DNA of 64,000 nucleotides from a virus. The stretch covers positions 59,821 through 123,820 of the IMG/VR virus record IMGVR_UViG_3300027906_000003; one strand, given 5' to 3'. Shown here piece after piece: positions 24,489-32,716 of the stretch. The translations under genes were made by a program, and so were the position numbers. Within the stretch, counting starts at the first letter, position 1. The number at the start of each line of letters is the position of its first letter. The notes beneath the pieces were generated by a model. It ran no database searches and was not told the origin of the DNA. It was given only the letters and a program-made list of their open reading frames with translations.

Positions 24489-25973
24489 ATGAAATCTTTT
24501 CAACAATACACCACACCAAAACTAGAAGAAACTAGATTAGACTTACCTAAGCCTAAACTTATGGAAGCTTCTATTCTTAAACCTGATTATGTTATAGGTC
24601 ATAAGTTCTTATATAAAGGTGGAATATCTGAAATGGATAAAGAAGGATTCGTATACGGAGATATCTTTACTGCAGTAAAACCAAACAACAATAACATCTT
24701 TATAGGAAAAGAAGATGGTGAATTTGAGAAATGGTTAGAATGCAACGGTAAGACCTTTCATATTAAAGGTTCTAAATCATACAAATCAGGTGATTTCAAT
24801 CATGTAAAAGAAAGTGGTGATACACCAAGTGGTGCTCAGTGGGAAGAACTTATCATCTTTGAATACAATAAACTTAACAGACAGAAAAACGAAAAGGAAA
24901 TAATACAAACTGCAGAAAGATTTGCATTACATTTACCACAGGCAAAAGAAATTGCAAAGAACTTTAATAAGAATCTATCAGAAAAAAGATTAGTTTCAAC
25001 AGGTAAGGGTGGAATATCGGTAAGTCTATCTAACATTTATACTAGTGCGGGTGCTTCAAACAAAACACCGAAAACAGATATTGCAGGTTCATCCTTTAAA
25101 GAAAAGATATCACTTAAAAAAGAGGGTGGTTCTCAGTTAATGTCAGGTTCAAAAGGTGAGGCAATTGCAACTGTAAACGCTGCCTTATCACAAATGGGTG
25201 AACATAAACCTTTTGCAAAGGGGTTAACTAAGGCAATGGAAGAAGGAATGTCTTCTTTAATAACCAGAGAAACAGTCACATCATTAAACAAAAGGATAAA
25301 AGATGGTGAGTCAGACGAGGCAATCGTTGACTTCCAAAAGAAAGATACAGACAATAGAGAGTTAACTAATCTATTAGGTTCATACATTAACAATGATAGT
25401 GCCGCGAACAAATTATTCTCACTCAATATTATATTAGAGGCCTCAACAGGCAATGTTAAATTTGATGGTGGACAGGCCTCAGCAAATCTACTAGGTAAGT
25501 TTTCAGTTAAAGACTCATCAGTTCAAGTAGAACCAATAACATCTATCAACGATAGTATAATTAAAAAGTATGCAGGTTCAGTAAGACCTTATGTTGCATT
25601 CAAAAAGGGTGGTGGCAATTCAGCAGCTTATTCTGCTATGAGATTATCACTTAGAGAACAAGGTATAGAAAATTTACAGACATTGGTATTAAATGAGATA
25701 AATGGTATTGACGAATTCAATACTCTTCTTACAGAAGACTTCTTAGAAGAAGGAGCATTAGATATGATTAAGAGAGCAGGCAGTTGGGCAAAAGATTTAG
25801 GTCCTAAGGTTTGGAACAAGTTTCAGAATATGATTAAGAAAGTAATGCAGTCTATTACTAAAGCACTAAATAAAATTGCAAGTATGGGCAAAAGGATGTT
25901 CGAATCATTAATGAATTTTTTAGGACTAGAAATTAGTCATGTTAATAATGTTCCAGTGAATGTAAGTTTATAA
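24489..25973 (+). CDS. Putative virion-packaged protein with a restriction-nuclease-like core
   Basis: A 494-residue protein; I place the start at 24489 because a late box ends 5 nt upstream. The N-terminus MKSFQQYTTPKLEETRL resembles capsid-targeting peptides, with LEE (12-14) and LME followed by Ala (24-27) as candidate gp21 sites. Residues about 115-225 contain WEELIIFEYNKL and later KTDIAGSSFKEKISLKKEGG, an E...D...(S)xK layout like PD-(D/E)XK nucleases. The C-terminus (about 425-480) is a long amphipathic, basic helical stretch (WAKDLGPKVWNKFQNMIKKV) that could act on membranes or DNA. Function is inferred, not established. Confidence 0.6.
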   Translation: MKSFQQYTTPKLEETRLDLPKPKLMEASILKPDYVIGHKFLYKGGISEMDKEGFVYGDIFTAVKPNNNNIFIGKEDGEFEKWLECNGKTFHIKGSKSYKSGDFNHVKESGDTPSGAQWEELIIFEYNKLNRQKNEKEIIQTAERFALHLPQAKEIAKNFNKNLSEKRLVSTGKGGISVSLSNIYTSAGASNKTPKTDIAGSSFKEKISLKKEGGSQLMSGSKGEAIATVNAALSQMGEHKPFAKGLTKAMEEGMSSLITRETVTSLNKRIKDGESDEAIVDFQKKDTDNRELTNLLGSYINNDSAANKLFSLNIILEASTGNVKFDGGQASANLLGKFSVKDSSVQVEPITSINDSIIKKYAGSVRPYVAFKKGGGNSAAYSAMRLSLREQGIENLQTLVLNEINGIDEFNTLLTEDFLEEGALDMIKRAGSWAKDLGPKVWNKFQNMIKKVMQSITKALNKIASMGKRMFESLMNFLGLEISHVNNVPVNVSL

Positions 25974-25976
25974 AAT

Positions 25977-26579
25977 ATGTATCAATTAGTAGAAGAAGCC
26001 AGTAAAGTATTAAGACAACCACCAGAGATTTTCGATTTTGAAAATCCACCAGAAGACCCAAAAGAAATTGAAAAGAATATGGCAGAAGCCATGGATAAAT
26101 TTGGTGGTCTTGGTTTATCTGCAAATCAGGTTGGACTTCCATACAGAATGTTCGTAATGAGAACACAAGACGGAACTCAGGCATTCTTCAATCCAGAACT
26201 AACAAAAGTATCACAAGAAACAGACCTACTTAAAGAGGGTTGTTTATCATTTCCAGATATTTACTTAATGATTAAAAGAAGTAAAGTAGTTGAAATGAAA
26301 TATTATGATGCCGAAGGAGAGGAACATATAACTACACTTGACGGAATAGGTTCAAGATGTGTTCAACATGAGATAGACCATTTAAATGGTATACTCTTCT
26401 TACAAAGAGCTTCTAAATTGAAGTTAGAAAGAGCATTAAAAGTAAGACCAAAAGAGAGAAGAAAAAGAATAGATTTCGAAAGACGACAAGCCTTTGCTCG
26501 TGCCTTACAAGAAGCACAACAGGAAAAAGAAAATAATGAATCAAGTGAATCCACAGGAGAAAAAGCAGTATCAGCCTGA
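25977..26579 (+). CDS. def: Peptide deformylase
   Basis: A 200-residue type I peptide deformylase, which removes formyl from N-terminal methionine. All three metal/active-site motifs are present: GLGLSANQVG (motif 1, Gln51), EGCLSFP with Cys89 (motif 2) and HEIDHLNG with His131, Glu132, His135 (motif 3). The C-terminal 50 residues form a charged helical tail. The gene begins 3 bases after the previous stop and the next gene starts inside its 3' end. Phage deformylases are known from marine cyanophages; here it may speed maturation of phage proteins. Confidence 0.95.
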   Translation: MYQLVEEASKVLRQPPEIFDFENPPEDPKEIEKNMAEAMDKFGGLGLSANQVGLPYRMFVMRTQDGTQAFFNPELTKVSQETDLLKEGCLSFPDIYLMIKRSKVVEMKYYDAEGEEHITTLDGIGSRCVQHEIDHLNGILFLQRASKLKLERALKVRPKERRKRIDFERRQAFARALQEAQQEKENNESSESTGEKAVSA

Positions 26580-27225
26580 GATTTATCTTGTAGATAGTTT
26601 TACACAAGACGAATGTTGGTTTCTGATAGACTGGTTCAAACACAATAGAGACCTATGTTCTGTAGGTTCATCTTTTGATTATAGTGCAATCACAAAACAC
26701 ACAATCTTAGATAATCGTGTAAGAAAACTTTTTAATCGTATGACATTCGATAACATATCATTTCTTAACGAACTCTTACATAAAAACTATTATCCTGAAA
26801 TGTCACTATTGGCAGAATGGCCTATCGGAGGTCAACAACACCCACATGTAGATACATATTCCACATATGAAGTTGATAAACCAGATGAGGAATTACAAGG
26901 TCATTTAGCTAATAATACTGCAAGTTTCGTAAAAAAAGAAGACCCAAATCGTGAATGGACTAGTATAACCTATCTGAATACCAACTATAATGGTGGGGAA
27001 ACATGGTTTCCAGAGTTCGCACAGTCGTTTTATGGTGATTCCTACAGACACAAACCAATACAAGGTCAATCGGTCATCTTCCGTGGTGTCTCCACGCTAC
27101 ATGGAGTCTCTCCAGTGAGACGGAACAGTCGATATACTATTGCACAATGGTATACTAGCAAACAAGAGAATATACTCACCGACCTTACTACCGAAGACAT
27201 TCGTCTAACTCAATTCGACCTTTAA
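26536..27225 (+). CDS. 2OG-Fe(II) oxygenase-like protein
   Basis: A 229-residue protein with the oxygenase iron-binding pattern: H-x-D in QQHPHVDTYSTYE, and the distal His in RGVSTLHGVSPVRRNSRYTIAQWY, where Arg would bind 2-oxoglutarate. The N-terminus (IYLVDSFTQDECWFLIDWF) is the usual cap helix. Start at ATG 26536 is chosen because AGGA lies upstream; it overlaps the deformylase gene by 44 bases. It differs clearly from the oxygenases at 1063 and 17801. An early-type promoter follows. Confidence 0.82.
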   Translation: MNQVNPQEKKQYQPEIYLVDSFTQDECWFLIDWFKHNRDLCSVGSSFDYSAITKHTILDNRVRKLFNRMTFDNISFLNELLHKNYYPEMSLLAEWPIGGQQHPHVDTYSTYEVDKPDEELQGHLANNTASFVKKEDPNREWTSITYLNTNYNGGETWFPEFAQSFYGDSYRHKPIQGQSVIFRGVSTLHGVSPVRRNSRYTIAQWYTSKQENILTDLTTEDIRLTQFDL

Positions 27226-27233
27226 TCTAGGCG

Positions 27234-27263
27234 TTGCCAATGCGTATCATCTTTTGATACCAT
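27234..27263 (+). promoter_or_regulatory. Sigma-70-type promoter with palindromic spacer
   Basis: TTGCCA (27234-27239), 18-nt spacer, TACCAT (27258-27263). The spacer/-10 holds GTATCA-TCTTT-TGATAC, a perfect 6-bp palindrome with a 5-nt centre. Confidence 0.75.
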
Positions 27264-27291
27264 GGTTGCATAGATTGAAAAAGGAGACGAA

Positions 27292-27486
27292 ATGAGTAAT
27301 ACAGTAAATGACAACATTAAAGAAGGAATCGCAGACGATGTGTGTGCAATGGCCGCTGATGATATATGGAATGTGATTTTTGCAATCGCAAATGATTATG
27401 GAATAGACAAACTTCCATATACCAAAGATAATGATACTTTCATTGATACATTAATTGCACTGAAAGTTGCAGACTTAGGTATATAA
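27292..27486 (+). CDS. Hypothetical protein, 64 residues
   Basis: An acidic helical protein (MSNTVNDNIKEGIADDVCAM...) with a strong Shine-Dalgarno (AAGGAG) and its own early-type promoter. A second promoter of the same class follows its stop. I do not recognise it; early expression and size would fit a host-takeover protein. Confidence 0.6.
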   Translation: MSNTVNDNIKEGIADDVCAMAADDIWNVIFAIANDYGIDKLPYTKDNDTFIDTLIALKVADLGI

Positions 27487-27494
27487 TCTAGGCG

Positions 27495-27524
27495 TTGACA
27501 AAGCATATCACTTTTTGATACCAT
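27495..27524 (+). promoter_or_regulatory. Sigma-70-type promoter with palindromic spacer
   Basis: TTGACA (27495-27500), 18-nt spacer, TACCAT (27519-27524), then 6 nt and ATG at 27531. TATCA-CTTTTT-GATA forms the shared palindrome. Predicted leaderless. Confidence 0.82.
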
Positions 27525-27530
27525 ATACAC

Positions 27531-29900
27531 ATGACTGAGAGATTAAAAACCCAAAAAGACAACCTTGCAAAATTACTTGCAAAGGAAAACTTAACAATTG
27601 TGCATAGGAAAGTTCCTACTGCATACTTTGATTTGAAGAATAGACTATTATGTTGTCCTATTCTTAAAGAAGATATATCTTCTGAACTTTATGACTTGTT
27701 TATGGGTCACGAAGTTTCTCATGCACTGAATACTCCTTATGAGGGTGTTCATTCTGCAGTCTCAAAAAACAGAACACTTAAAGGATATCTTAATGTTGTA
27801 GAAGATGTCAGAATTGAGAGAATGATTAAAGACACATATCCTGGTCTTAGAAAATCATTCTTCAAAGCATATAACGAATTAATGGATATCGATTTCTTCG
27901 GTATTAAAGAAAAGAATTTACAAGAACTTTCACTGATTGATAAAATTAATCTGATTACAAAATGTGGTTCAAGGATTCAAATAAAACTTTCTAAAGTTGA
28001 ACAAGAATTTTTAGATTGGGCAATTAGATGTGAGACATGGGAAGAAGTTGAAGAATGTGCAACTGCAATCTATGAATGGTCAAAAGAAAATGAGACAAGA
28101 ACTTCTGATGATGAGAAGTTAATTCCTCAAATGTTCGATATTGGTGATGATGAAGAGTCAGATGAAGATGAAGAAGAAAACATGGAAGACTTCGGTGAAG
28201 ATTCAGATTCTTATGAAGACCCTTATGAAGATTCAAATGAAGAAGATGATGATAATCTTCCAGATATAGATGATGGTGATTCTGAGGGTGATGAAGAAGC
28301 TGAAGAAGAAGAAGTAGAAGAGAGAAAAGCTACTGGTAAAAAAGGTGGTGAGGGTTTCGGTCCAGAAAATTACGATGATGAAGATGGTGCTAGAGAGTCT
28401 ATTACAGAACACAATGCACATAACAATGAAGGCCAATTTATTTCAGAAGATAATGTGGTTGTTAGTCACATCAACATGAAAGAAATCATGAATAGTGAGA
28501 ACATCAAAGACATTGTTTATCCTTACAAAAAAGTTAGACAAGATTGGAAATGGTTCTTCGAAGGAAAAGACAAGTATGGAAAAGAGGTTGATTATCAGAC
28601 TGATAAAGACCTTGCAAAGATTAAAACAATGGCAGAGAGAAGTGCCAAGAAATTAGTTGATAAGAATAAAAAAGTTGTAATGCACATGGCAAAAGAGTTC
28701 GAAATGAAAGCAGCTGCCTATGCTCAAGCACACGCATTCACTGGTAAGACTGGTAAGTTAGATATGAATAGACTTGCTAAGTATCAAATCGTTGATGATG
28801 TTTTCAAAAGAATGACATATCTTCCAGAAGGAAAGAATCATGGTGTTCAAGTTCTACTTGACTGGTCTGGTTCTATTTCAAATGAAGTTATGGACTTATT
28901 AGAGCAATCATTAGTTCTTGCAATGTTCTGTAAAAAGGTTGATATACCTTTCAGAGTTTATTTGTTCTCAGACCAAATTGGTTATAATGAGCAGTATGGT
29001 TGGGATACTGATAGAAGTAAAGTTGGTCTTGTAGAAATGTTATCAAATGAAATGAAGTCAAAAGAATACTTAGACGCACTTACAATTATGGGTGGTCTTT
29101 ATAATGAGTTCTATTGTTCAAACATTGGTAGTTATCATAGCAGACACTTTGAAAAAAAGGCTACAGCATACAATGAGTGGTTTCATGGTGTTGACTGGAT
29201 TGACCCCGATGGATATTTCTGGAACACAAGATACAATCACCCAAATGGATATGGATTGGGTGGAACTCCTCTTGACCAGTGTTTAGTTGGCCTAAGAAGA
29301 TTGATTCCAGAATTCAACAAGCAGTATGGTATTGAGAAATCAATTTTAACAATCATTACAGATGGTTACAGTCATAGAGCAGATTGTCTTTATCAAAGTC
29401 AAGAAGAGTCAGAACAAATCAAAGAACAATTAGATGGTGCTGACCATTGGGATGTGACAAAGATTAGAAAAATTGTTGACCCATATTCTGGTAGAGTCCA
29501 TGACTATGAACAAACAAGATATTATGGAAGTGATTTCATGAGAACTACAAATCTTTTAGAGTGGTTGAAATCAGAAACAGGAGTCACAACAACAGGATAC
29601 TTTGTTTGTGGCAGAAAATCCGACTTTCAAGATTTATTGTCTGCCATAGGAAAACTTGATGCTGATAATCAAGCCAAATGGTTAGAGACTAGAAGAACTG
29701 GTACCGTTTGGGAAACCAAAGGATACGGAAAACTATTCACAACTGCAGCGACAACTTTAGTTGTTGGTGGTGAAGACGAACTTGACGATGAATTAGTCGG
29801 TGCGAAGAAAGGTAAATTAACAACTGCCTTTAAGAAAAACCAAAAGACTAAAACAACATCAAGATTTTTAACTAACGAATTTATCAAGGAGATAGCATAA
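27531..29900 (+). CDS. CobT-like VWA protein with an N-terminal HExxH domain
   Basis: A 789-residue protein of the CobT-like/VWA type found beside CobS-like ATPases in marine T4-like phages. The N-terminal domain has a zincin-like motif FMGHEVSHALNT (His60-Glu61-x-x-His64). Residues about 190-270 are an Asp/Glu-rich linker. The C-terminal von Willebrand A domain starts near residue 440 with the MIDAS DWSGS and continues through TIITDGYSHRAD. In MoxR/VWA systems the AAA+ partner remodels targets chosen by the VWA protein. True cobalt chelation is unlikely because CobN is absent. The mRNA is predicted to be leaderless. Confidence 0.85.
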   Translation: MTERLKTQKDNLAKLLAKENLTIVHRKVPTAYFDLKNRLLCCPILKEDISSELYDLFMGHEVSHALNTPYEGVHSAVSKNRTLKGYLNVVEDVRIERMIKDTYPGLRKSFFKAYNELMDIDFFGIKEKNLQELSLIDKINLITKCGSRIQIKLSKVEQEFLDWAIRCETWEEVEECATAIYEWSKENETRTSDDEKLIPQMFDIGDDEESDEDEEENMEDFGEDSDSYEDPYEDSNEEDDDNLPDIDDGDSEGDEEAEEEEVEERKATGKKGGEGFGPENYDDEDGARESITEHNAHNNEGQFISEDNVVVSHINMKEIMNSENIKDIVYPYKKVRQDWKWFFEGKDKYGKEVDYQTDKDLAKIKTMAERSAKKLVDKNKKVVMHMAKEFEMKAAAYAQAHAFTGKTGKLDMNRLAKYQIVDDVFKRMTYLPEGKNHGVQVLLDWSGSISNEVMDLLEQSLVLAMFCKKVDIPFRVYLFSDQIGYNEQYGWDTDRSKVGLVEMLSNEMKSKEYLDALTIMGGLYNEFYCSNIGSYHSRHFEKKATAYNEWFHGVDWIDPDGYFWNTRYNHPNGYGLGGTPLDQCLVGLRRLIPEFNKQYGIEKSILTIITDGYSHRADCLYQSQEESEQIKEQLDGADHWDVTKIRKIVDPYSGRVHDYEQTRYYGSDFMRTTNLLEWLKSETGVTTTGYFVCGRKSDFQDLLSAIGKLDADNQAKWLETRRTGTVWETKGYGKLFTTAATTLVVGGEDELDDELVGAKKGKLTTAFKKNQKTKTTSRFLTNEFIKEIA

Positions 29901-30076
29901 TGGAAGTTATATTAAACGAAGACGATTATAGAGAATTTACTCAGAGAGTAGATATCGCATCATCAAAAGGTGTTGATGTTCCTCACATGGTCGAAACAAT
30001 AGGTGACAAATTTAAAATCACTTTATTGGAAAAGATTGATGTGGATTTATTAGACGAAATTACAGAGGTTCAGTAA
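29900..30076 (+). CDS. Hypothetical protein, 58 residues
   Basis: A small acidic protein (MEVILNEDDYREFTQRVDIA...) fitted between the CobT-like gene and the Cys-containing protein, overlapping both by one base (TAATG on each side). No membrane segment. No recognisable family. Confidence 0.6.
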   Translation: MEVILNEDDYREFTQRVDIASSKGVDVPHMVETIGDKFKITLLEKIDVDLLDEITEVQ

Positions 30077-30345
30077 TGAGAGACCCATTAAAGGTAGATG
30101 AAGCCTATTATCATAATTTCGATAGTTCATATTCTAAATTTGCCGATGCGGTTATGGATGTTGGAGATAGCCCTTGTGTTAAATTCGAATGTCCAAGATT
30201 TAAGCAATGTGCTGAAGAAAAAGTAGAATGTAAAGCATTCAGATTTTGGGTTAACAATGGAGAAATGGAAACCTATTCTAAAAAAACTAAAGGTATGGTA
30301 TCAATTGAAAAAGACTTAGAGAGGATTTTAAGAATCTGTGAATAA
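30076..30345 (+). CDS. Hypothetical Cys-motif protein, 89 residues
   Basis: Contains four cysteines in SPCVKFECPRFKQCAEEKVECK, a C-x4-C-x5-C-x6-C spacing suggesting a zinc or Fe-S site. The rest is charged and helical. It lies in the CobT-CobS interval, and small Cys proteins of this kind occur beside cobS in related phages. No function can be assigned. Confidence 0.65.
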   Translation: MRDPLKVDEAYYHNFDSSYSKFADAVMDVGDSPCVKFECPRFKQCAEEKVECKAFRFWVNNGEMETYSKKTKGMVSIEKDLERILRICE

Positions 30346-30350
30346 GAGCG

Positions 30351-30380
30351 TTGACAATGCGTATCACTTTTTGTTACCAT
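30351..30380 (+). promoter_or_regulatory. Sigma-70-type promoter of the CobS-like gene
   Basis: TTGACA (30351-30356), 18-nt spacer GCGTATC-type, TACCAT (30375-30380), then 6 nt and an ATG at 30387 that opens a 10-codon leader ORF. Confidence 0.82.
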
Positions 30381-30386
30381 ATCCAA

Positions 30387-30419
30387 ATGATGAGAAATAA
30401 CGAAATGGAGGCTATATGA
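30387..30419 (+). CDS. Possible 10-residue leader peptide before the CobS-like gene
   Basis: MMRNNEMEAI, beginning exactly 6 nt after the -10 element and ending in a TGA that overlaps the ATG at 30416 (ATATGAG). The geometry suggests a leaderless upstream ORF coupled to the ATPase gene. GGAG (30407-30410) inside it serves as Shine-Dalgarno for the main ORF. Confidence 0.4.
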   Translation: MMRNNEMEAI

Positions 30420-31651
30420 GTTATTCAACAATGACGGAATCTGTATCAGTAAATGGTAAAGATTTCAGAATGAGTCCAGACAGACAAGAATTTGTCGCGA
30501 CTCTACAATCGGTCTATCCAGACCAAACTTCGTTCTCTAAAGAAGACTTAGAGAATGTTGGTGCAATACCCTATTGGGTTAAATCAACCAAATATCCATT
30601 CAGGAATTCTGATGCAACGATATTTGATTTATCTGCATTAATGACCAATGTCATTCCAATGCCAGTTAAACCTGCACCAGTTATGCCGACTTCACCAGCA
30701 ATACCGTCTCAAATGCCGGTAGCTGCTCAAACTGAGTCGGTCAATATCTTAGAAGACAATGTTAAAATTGTTCCTGAGAAAATGTCTAATTATGTTCCTT
30801 TTGGTCATTTCAAAGATGTCAAAAACATAATCAAATCTGGAATATTCTTTCCAGTGTTTGTGACTGGTCTTTCAGGTAATGGTAAAACTCTTATGATTGA
30901 ACAAGTATGTGCGTCATTAAAGAGGGAACTTTTCAGAGTCAATGTCACTATTGAGACTGATGAAGATGATTTAATGGGTGGTCACACACTTGTTAATGGT
31001 AATATTACTTTCAGAGAGGGTCCTGTTATCAAAGCAATGAGAAAAGGTGCCGTTTTACTTCTTGATGAAGTAGATTTAGGTTCTAATAAACTCATGTGTT
31101 TACAATCAGTTCTTGAAGGAAAAGGTTATCTAATTAAGAAAACTGGAGAGTGGGTGACACCAAAACCAGGTTTCACAATTCTTGCAACTGCAAATACTAA
31201 AGGTCAAGGTTCAGAAGATGGCAAGTTCATAGGAACTCAAATCATGAATGAGGCGATGTTAGAAAGATTTGCAATCACTATGCAACAAGAATATCCTCCA
31301 GTGACTACTGAGAGAAAAATTCTTGAAAAAGAAATGGCCTTAACAGGTGAAGTTGATTCAGAGTTCACAACCAAGTTGGTTGATTGGGCAGACATTATCA
31401 GAAAAACATTCTACGAGGGTGCTATCGATGATGTGATTACTACAAGAAGACTTGTTCACATAGTCAATGCGTTCAGAATGTTTAACGACAGAATGAAGTC
31501 CATTGAAATGTGTATTTCAAGGTTTGATGAAGAGACAAGAAACAGTATTCTTGACCTCTACACCAAAGTCGATGAGGGTGTTTCCTTAACAGAGGAAGAA
31601 AACCCCATTGACGAAACTGAGTCAGACGAGTATAATGGTTATGATGAGTAA
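30416..31651 (+). CDS. cobS: CobS-like MoxR-family AAA+ ATPase
   Basis: A 411-residue AAA+ ATPase of the type annotated CobS in marine T4-like phages. Walker A is GLSGNGKT (about residue 145), Walker B is VLLLDEVDLGS, sensor 1 is LATANTKG and the arginine finger region is EAMLERFAI. The N-terminus carries a small DNA- or protein-binding domain (SPDRQEFVATLQSVYPD) and a Pro-rich linker. It is the natural partner of the VWA protein at 27531. Acidic C-terminus. Confidence 0.9.
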   Translation: MSYSTMTESVSVNGKDFRMSPDRQEFVATLQSVYPDQTSFSKEDLENVGAIPYWVKSTKYPFRNSDATIFDLSALMTNVIPMPVKPAPVMPTSPAIPSQMPVAAQTESVNILEDNVKIVPEKMSNYVPFGHFKDVKNIIKSGIFFPVFVTGLSGNGKTLMIEQVCASLKRELFRVNVTIETDEDDLMGGHTLVNGNITFREGPVIKAMRKGAVLLLDEVDLGSNKLMCLQSVLEGKGYLIKKTGEWVTPKPGFTILATANTKGQGSEDGKFIGTQIMNEAMLERFAITMQQEYPPVTTERKILEKEMALTGEVDSEFTTKLVDWADIIRKTFYEGAIDDVITTRRLVHIVNAFRMFNDRMKSIEMCISRFDEETRNSILDLYTKVDEGVSLTEEENPIDETESDEYNGYDE

Positions 31652-31943
31652 TATTGATTACAAGTATAATGAGGACAACTTGATTAAAGAGTTGTCTTCA
31701 TATATTGATAACACTTATGACCAACATTACTCACTCAACAAATACCAATCAACTGAGTTTATTATTGACTCAGGTCATGGTGAGGGTTTCTGTATCGGAA
31801 ACATAATGAAATATGCACAACGATATGGTAAAAAAGGTGGGAAGAATAGGGCAGACTTACTTAAAGTAATTCATTATGCAATATTCATGCTACATGTTCA
31901 CGACAAAGCGATGAAGGAGGCTAACAGTGATGAAAATAAGTAA
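31635..31943 (+). CDS. DUF3310 (SaV-like) protein
   Basis: A 102-residue protein with the DUF3310 pattern: YQSTEFIIDSGHGEGFCIGNIMKYAQRYGKKGGKNRADLLKVIHYAIFML (key parts: GEGFCIGNIMKY, RYGKKGGKN, DLLK..HY). The family is widespread in phages; roles reported elsewhere are varied and unproven here. Several in-frame ATGs (31635, 31641, 31644) are possible starts inside the end of the ATPase gene. Confidence 0.8.
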   Translation: MVMMSNIDYKYNEDNLIKELSSYIDNTYDQHYSLNKYQSTEFIIDSGHGEGFCIGNIMKYAQRYGKKGGKNRADLLKVIHYAIFMLHVHDKAMKEANSDENK

Positions 31944-32595
31944 TGATACGAGGAATGTCTTAAAGAATTTCTCAACAATAAACTCTGGTATTAAAGTTAC
32001 CAGTGGTAAACAACTACAGACAATTTCAAATATGAAAAATATTCTGGCAGTTGCAACCGTAGATGAAGAGTTTCCACAGGATTTCTCAATCTACAATCTA
32101 CCTGAATTCTTAGGTGCAACTTCTCTATTAGAAGATGCAGACTTTCAATTCGGAGACGCAAGTGTGACCATATCAGATAGTAATTCTGCATTGGCATACT
32201 TTTATGCAAGTGAAGGAATGGTGACATCACCAGAAAAAATGATAACTATGCCAGACGCAGAGGTATCTTTTGATGTATCATCAACACTTCTATCAGATTT
32301 AAACAAAGCTGCTAGTGTTCTAGGAGTGAATGATTTGATTCTTAAATCAGACGGAACTACCATGACATTGGAAGTGACAGACAAAAAGAATGCAACATCT
32401 AATTCATTTAGTAGAACTGTAGGCACAGGTGACGGAACACCATTTACTTTTAATTTCAAGATTGATAATCTAAAAGTATTAGACGGAAACTATTCAGTTT
32501 CAGTATCGTCTAAAGGTATTTCTCACTTCAATAATAAAGATATAGAGTTAGAATACTTTATTGCACTTGAGCCAGACTCAAAGTATGGTCAGTAG
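31930..32595 (+). CDS. 45: Sliding clamp gp45
   Basis: A 221-residue homologue of T4 gp45 (228 residues), the trimeric processivity clamp of the DNA polymerase and, in T4, the mobile enhancer of late transcription. The N-terminus (SNDTRNVLKNFSTINSGIKV) and DFSIYNLPEFLGA match the clamp fold. The start is the ATG at 31930, with a strong AAGGAGG about 9 nt upstream; a GTG just before it is less likely. It overlaps the DUF3310 gene. Confidence 0.93.
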   Translation: MKISNDTRNVLKNFSTINSGIKVTSGKQLQTISNMKNILAVATVDEEFPQDFSIYNLPEFLGATSLLEDADFQFGDASVTISDSNSALAYFYASEGMVTSPEKMITMPDAEVSFDVSSTLLSDLNKAASVLGVNDLILKSDGTTMTLEVTDKKNATSNSFSRTVGTGDGTPFTFNFKIDNLKVLDGNYSVSVSSKGISHFNNKDIELEYFIALEPDSKYGQ

Positions 32596-32647
32596 ACATA
32601 TATATAATAGTGTGAATAGGGTTATAGTCTCAGCTCTATACTCGGGA

Positions 32648-32683
32648 TGTAAGAAATCTCATCAATCTTCAAGGGTTCTTACA
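32648..32683 (+). promoter_or_regulatory. 44: Hairpin in the leader of gene 44
   Basis: TGTAAGAA (32648-32655) and TTCTTACA (32676-32683) form an 8-bp perfect stem with a 20-nt loop in the 121-bp gap before gene 44. A weaker TATAG/CTATA pair lies just upstream. It could be a translational control element near the GGAGGGG Shine-Dalgarno. Confidence 0.5.
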
Positions 32684-32716
32684 ACAGTTAATTCGGAGGG
32701 GTTTTAACATCTTATT

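Noticed and set aside
28140-28330. Tandem repeat-like GAAGA tracts in the CobT-like gene
   Set aside because: They encode an acidic linker in frame; no evidence of a separate repeat element.
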